Below are positions 37,538-40,243 of a stretch of 40,243 nucleotides of DNA, piece after piece. Each line of letters starts with the position of its first letter. Position 1 is the stretch's first letter. The notes under the pieces were generated by a model that was not told the DNA's origin, searched no databases, and saw only the letters and a list, made by a program, of their open reading frames with translations. The position numbers and the translations under genes were made by a program. The DNA lies in assembly GCA_040752595.1 (NCBI GenBank), contig JBFMGX010000012.1:1-40243 (forward strand). Direction: 5' to 3'. The stretch is from Candidatus Zixiibacteriota bacterium (GTDB lineage Bacteria; Zixibacteria; MSB-5A5; WJJR01).

Positions 37538-39136
37538 ATGACCCCCGATGATCCCGCAAGACGGCGCAAGCTCCCGTTGCTGGCGCTGGCATGTGTGCTG
37601 GCGCTGGTCGGGTATGTCTCGGCCGGCGACTCCAGTCGTGTGGTGACCGACGACCCACGCACTTGGCGGGTGATTCCGTGGTGGGCTATCGGCGGTGGCT
37701 ATCAACAGGCGGAGGCAGGCGTTCCGTTCGGGGCCGCAACATCGTACGGTTCGGATTCAATGGAGTGCCCGCTTCTTGCCGCGTTCTCCGTTACCCAGGG
37801 TGATATCGCGGTCCATTTCGATTCGAGTCGGAAAGTGACCGAGCTGTACGTGGGGGACTATTACAACAACCGTATCGTCCGACACGATGTGGATTCCGCT
37901 CTCCGCCACGATACGATCCCGCTCCCGGCTACGTACCGCGTGGCCTGGCTCGTGGAAGATGTGGACCGAGACGGCCAGCTCGATCTGGTCGGCCAGACCG
38001 GCAATTTGGTGGACGGGTACTTGGACTTTCTCTCAGCACCCGACTGGAGCCTGCGCCAGCGCTTCGTCTTCCCCGGGATGAACGTGGGGATGGACCCGGT
38101 CAGCGTGAACCTCGACAGTGATGCCGCACTGGAGCTCTACCTGACAGTGGGCAGCCTTGGCGGGACATCGCGTGCGCTGGTAATAGACTTCAATGCTACA
38201 GCGGACAGCTTCGAGATCGTTTCCGATATTGCAGCCCCGCCGCTCACCGGTGGACCATCGGCTGTCGGCGATTTCGACCATGACGGTCGCATCGAGTTCA
38301 TCGCCGGTAGCGAGTCAGGTTACATGCTGTTCGAGTGGAAAGACGGTGGCTTGGTGTACATTGGGCGCGTCGGCGAGACTTTGGCAGGCAATCAGCATTG
38401 CGCCTCAGCCGTCCGACCCAAGCCCGGAGGAGTCTTACATGTGCTCCTGGGGTATTCGTTCACAGAGGTCCCTGGGGGAGAATACCGGTATGAGTTACTC
38501 CAGCCGATTGGGGACAATGTGTTTCGGGTTGTTCAAGTGTTTTCGGAAATCACCGGGGCAGTTGGGTGGACGCCGGCCTTTGGATTCGATGTCGACTGTG
38601 ACGGGCTCGATGAGCTGACGATGTTCTTCTCTCCCTACCACAAGGTGTGGGAGTGGAACACACCCCAAGTCGCGTTTGTCGAAACATGCAGCTGGAACGA
38701 AGGTGACGTCGGCATGCTTGTCTATTGGTATGGTGTCGACTTTGATCAGAACGGGGCTCAGGAATGGGGAACGGTCAACCACCGCGATGAATTCCAGGCG
38801 TTCTTGGGATCTGGCTGTGAGAACTGCGATTCGTCAGGTCGGTGCATTCCACCAATTCCGGCATGCTATTGTGCATGCCACGGCGATCCGAATTGTGATG
38901 GTGTTCGCACAGATGTCCAGGATGTTGTCAACTGTGTTGACGTGGCGTTTCGGGGGCAAGGGGCGCAGCCCGATCCGGGTCCGCTGTGCTCCATCAAACA
39001 GACGGACGCCGACTGTGACAGTTTCACAACGGTCATTGATGTCGTGAAGATCATCAATGTGGCGTTTCGGAACGCTGACCCGACAATTGAATTCTGCAAT
39101 CCCTGCGTCCCGATCACGCAAGGAGACGCGAAATAG
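37538..39136 (+). CDS. Exported FG-GAP/VCBS-like protein with C-terminal dockerin-like module
   Basis: A 532-residue secreted protein of unknown function. The signal peptide is RRRKLPLLALACVLALVGYVSA. The body has repeated short Asp-rich strands (DVDRDGQLDLVG, VNLDSDAALELYL, GDFDHDGRIEFIAG, DVDCDGLDELTMF), the pattern of FG-GAP/VCBS calcium-binding propeller blades. From about residue 445 a Cys-rich tail holds two dockerin-type loops: GDPNCDGVRTDVQDVVNCVD and TDADCDSFTTVIDVVKIINV, each followed by VAFR(G/N). Such tails are frequent on exported proteins of uncultured FCB-group bacteria as far as I recall. ATG 37538 is chosen; TTG 37523 is an alternative. The sialidase-like gene follows 26 nt later, so they may be co-transcribed. 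Confidence 0.75.
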   Translation: MTPDDPARRRKLPLLALACVLALVGYVSAGDSSRVVTDDPRTWRVIPWWAIGGGYQQAEAGVPFGAATSYGSDSMECPLLAAFSVTQGDIAVHFDSSRKVTELYVGDYYNNRIVRHDVDSALRHDTIPLPATYRVAWLVEDVDRDGQLDLVGQTGNLVDGYLDFLSAPDWSLRQRFVFPGMNVGMDPVSVNLDSDAALELYLTVGSLGGTSRALVIDFNATADSFEIVSDIAAPPLTGGPSAVGDFDHDGRIEFIAGSESGYMLFEWKDGGLVYIGRVGETLAGNQHCASAVRPKPGGVLHVLLGYSFTEVPGGEYRYELLQPIGDNVFRVVQVFSEITGAVGWTPAFGFDVDCDGLDELTMFFSPYHKVWEWNTPQVAFVETCSWNEGDVGMLVYWYGVDFDQNGAQEWGTVNHRDEFQAFLGSGCENCDSSGRCIPPIPACYCACHGDPNCDGVRTDVQDVVNCVDVAFRGQGAQPDPGPLCSIKQTDADCDSFTTVIDVVKIINVAFRNADPTIEFCNPCVPITQGDAK

Positions 39137-39162
39137 GCGGAAGTGGCCAAGAGGGAGGCAGA

Positions 39163-40152
39163 ATGACCAAGACAAAGAGGATTCTGCGTTGGTCGGCAGG
39201 GTGCTGCGCTGAAGCGCTGCTCGCAATGCTGCTCGCCGGTCCGGGTTCCTCTATTGCTGGCACAGAGACCTTGTGCGCCGATGACACCGCGTCGATGGCC
39301 GAATGCCCGGCGTGTTCCAATCTCGCTTCTCCGGTCCGGTCCAACTATGTGAACCTTACGGTACACGCAAACGACGGAGTTGAGCAGGCAGAAATCAGTG
39401 TCGCCATCAACCCCGTGGACCAGCAGCGGTTGCTTGTTGGCTACATGACCGATCGATGCGGTACGTATTTAGCAAGGCTGCTTGGATACGCCGGTTCTCC
39501 GGACGCCGGCGCCAGTTGGGTTGGCGCCGATACCCTGCCCGGGAGCGGGACGGCCGACCCGGTCGTAGCCTATGATGCAGACGGAAATGCCTACTATTGC
39601 CACCTCCGAAACCTGAGTCTGTACGTTAGTAAGTCGCCCGACGGCGGCACGTACTGGCCACTCAATCAGATATTCCTGATCTCATCGGCCGGCGAGTCGA
39701 ATCCGGACAAGCCTCACTTCGCTGTCGATCTCGTGTCACCCTCGTACAGAAACCACATCTACTGTGCTTGGAGTTCTAATGGCTGGCCGCTGAATCCGCA
39801 CACCTATCATTACGGGATCGCCTTCAAGCGTTCGACAAACGGCGGTGAGTCCTGGGGCACTTCGCGGTCGCTCACCCAAGAGCTCGGCGACTCTGTCGCG
39901 TTCTGCCAAGGAGTAAATCTGGCGATCGCACCTGATGGAGCAATCTATGCCGCATACTCTGTCTACAACAAGTATCCCAGCATCACTGATTCTCTCTACA
40001 CGGAGGACGCCATAGGGTTCAACCGATCAGACAACTCTGGCGTAGATTGGATAGGTGCAAGGAAGATCATCAACGTCCAAGGGATCAGGAAGGCACAGAG
40101 CGAGTTCCTGCCTCCGTGTCCTGTGTCAGACAAATTCGGCCAAAAAAGTTGA
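39163..40152 (+). pseudogene. Exported sialidase-like (BNR-type) protein, apparently truncated by an insertion
   Basis: The start is strong (GGGAGG, then ATG 39163). A signal peptide is likely (SAGCCAEALLAMLLAGPGSSIAG). The body shows sialidase/BNR-like propeller pieces: S-DAGASWVGADTLPGSG, DPVVAYDADGNAYYC, SPDGGTYWPL and STNGGESWGTSRSLT. The frame runs to about 40110-40125 and then ends with ten or so residues (CPVSDKFGQKS) encoded by what looks like the end of an insertion element, in which an opposite-strand gene begins. The propeller is incomplete at 329 residues, and a C-terminal half, perhaps with a dockerin-like tail as in the neighbour, is expected beyond. Function unknown; truncation is inferred. 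Confidence 0.6.
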
Positions 40153-40243
40153 TGGTCTGACGCCGGCCTCCGCGCGGTTGTGACGAAGCCTTCTCTGCCT
40201 CGCCTGTTCAACTTTCTCCCGATACTCTTCCAACAACCTGGTC
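40115..40243. mobile_element. Probable insertion sequence, left end only
   Basis: The sialidase-like frame changes character near 40115-40125, where TGTGTCAGACAAATTCGGCC begins; the transposase-like stop codon lies inside that sequence. The exact boundary, terminal inverted repeat and target duplication cannot be confirmed because the other end is outside the window. Confidence 0.4.
40126..40243 (-). CDS. C-terminal end of a probable transposase (runs out of window)
   Basis: An open frame enters from the right edge on the minus strand and stops with TGA at 40128-40126 after 38 residues. The peptide is strongly basic and helical (TRLLEEYREKVEQARQRRLR, ending STFLAEFV), like the C-terminus of insertion-sequence transposases. 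It overlaps in antisense the last codons of the sialidase-like gene, which is expected where an element has landed in a gene. Too little is visible to name the IS family, and an alternative is an unrelated neighbouring gene. Confidence 0.45.
   Translation of the reverse strand, partial: TRLLEEYREKVEQARQRRLRHNRAEAGVRPSTFLAEFV

Overview
This is a GC-rich window of ordinary bacterial chromosome, densely packed with housekeeping genes on both strands. A FadL-type outer-membrane barrel with a terminal Phe and a lipobox lipoprotein indicate a diderm bacterium. A ferredoxin-dependent 2-oxoacid oxidoreductase, a short Aquifex-type aconitase, a double-domain ThyX, a CdaA cyclase and exported proteins with a cysteine-rich dockerin-like tail fit an uncultured FCB-type lineage (Zixibacteria or similar). 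That placement is inference; no rRNA is present.

Layout. 1-1306: tail of an alpha/beta hydrolase and an Fpg/Nei-family glycosylase. 1350-1959: a small cassette in which a GIY-YIG nuclease gene lies between two 63-bp direct repeats, the right one overlapping the 3' end of tRNA-Ser(GCU). 1969-8832, minus strand: uvrA, aconitase, gcvT and comB. 9331-12200: a FadL-like porin and an esterase-fold lipoprotein, closed by a strong terminator. 12270-14578, minus strand: a membrane-anchored SGNH protein and an M29 aminopeptidase. 14987-16396: a double-domain ThyX. 16660-22207: a catabolic block with 2-oxoacid:ferredoxin oxidoreductase (delta, alpha, beta-gamma fusion), an alanine-dehydrogenase-like protein and an acetyl-CoA hydrolase/CoA-transferase. 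22644-25565: a CPBP membrane protease and a GAF-GAF-SpoIIE phosphatase. 25798-30749: tightly packed tilS-hpt-ftsH-folP. 30990-37214: cdaA, obg, dprA, ptsH, ptsI and a phosphoglucose/phosphomannose isomerase. 37538-40243: two exported proteins, the second apparently cut off by an insertion element that runs out of the window.

How the genes work together. The oxidoreductase, alanine-dehydrogenase-like protein and CoA-transferase suggest amino-acid or keto-acid oxidation to acyl-CoA, with electrons going to ferredoxin and CoA recycled onto an acid. HPr and enzyme I occur without any sugar permease, which suggests a regulatory PTS. tilS-hpt-ftsH-folP followed by cdaA, obg and dprA is a growth and maintenance block.

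The window holds no clear new defence or biosynthetic system. The best leads are the tRNA/GIY-YIG repeat cassette, neighbouring hydrolase-fold proteins that lack their serine nucleophile, the tandem ThyX with its signature motif split between two domains, an alanine-dehydrogenase-like protein without the usual lysine, and several kinds of intergenic palindromic repeats. All family calls were made by eye from the sequence; no database search was run.
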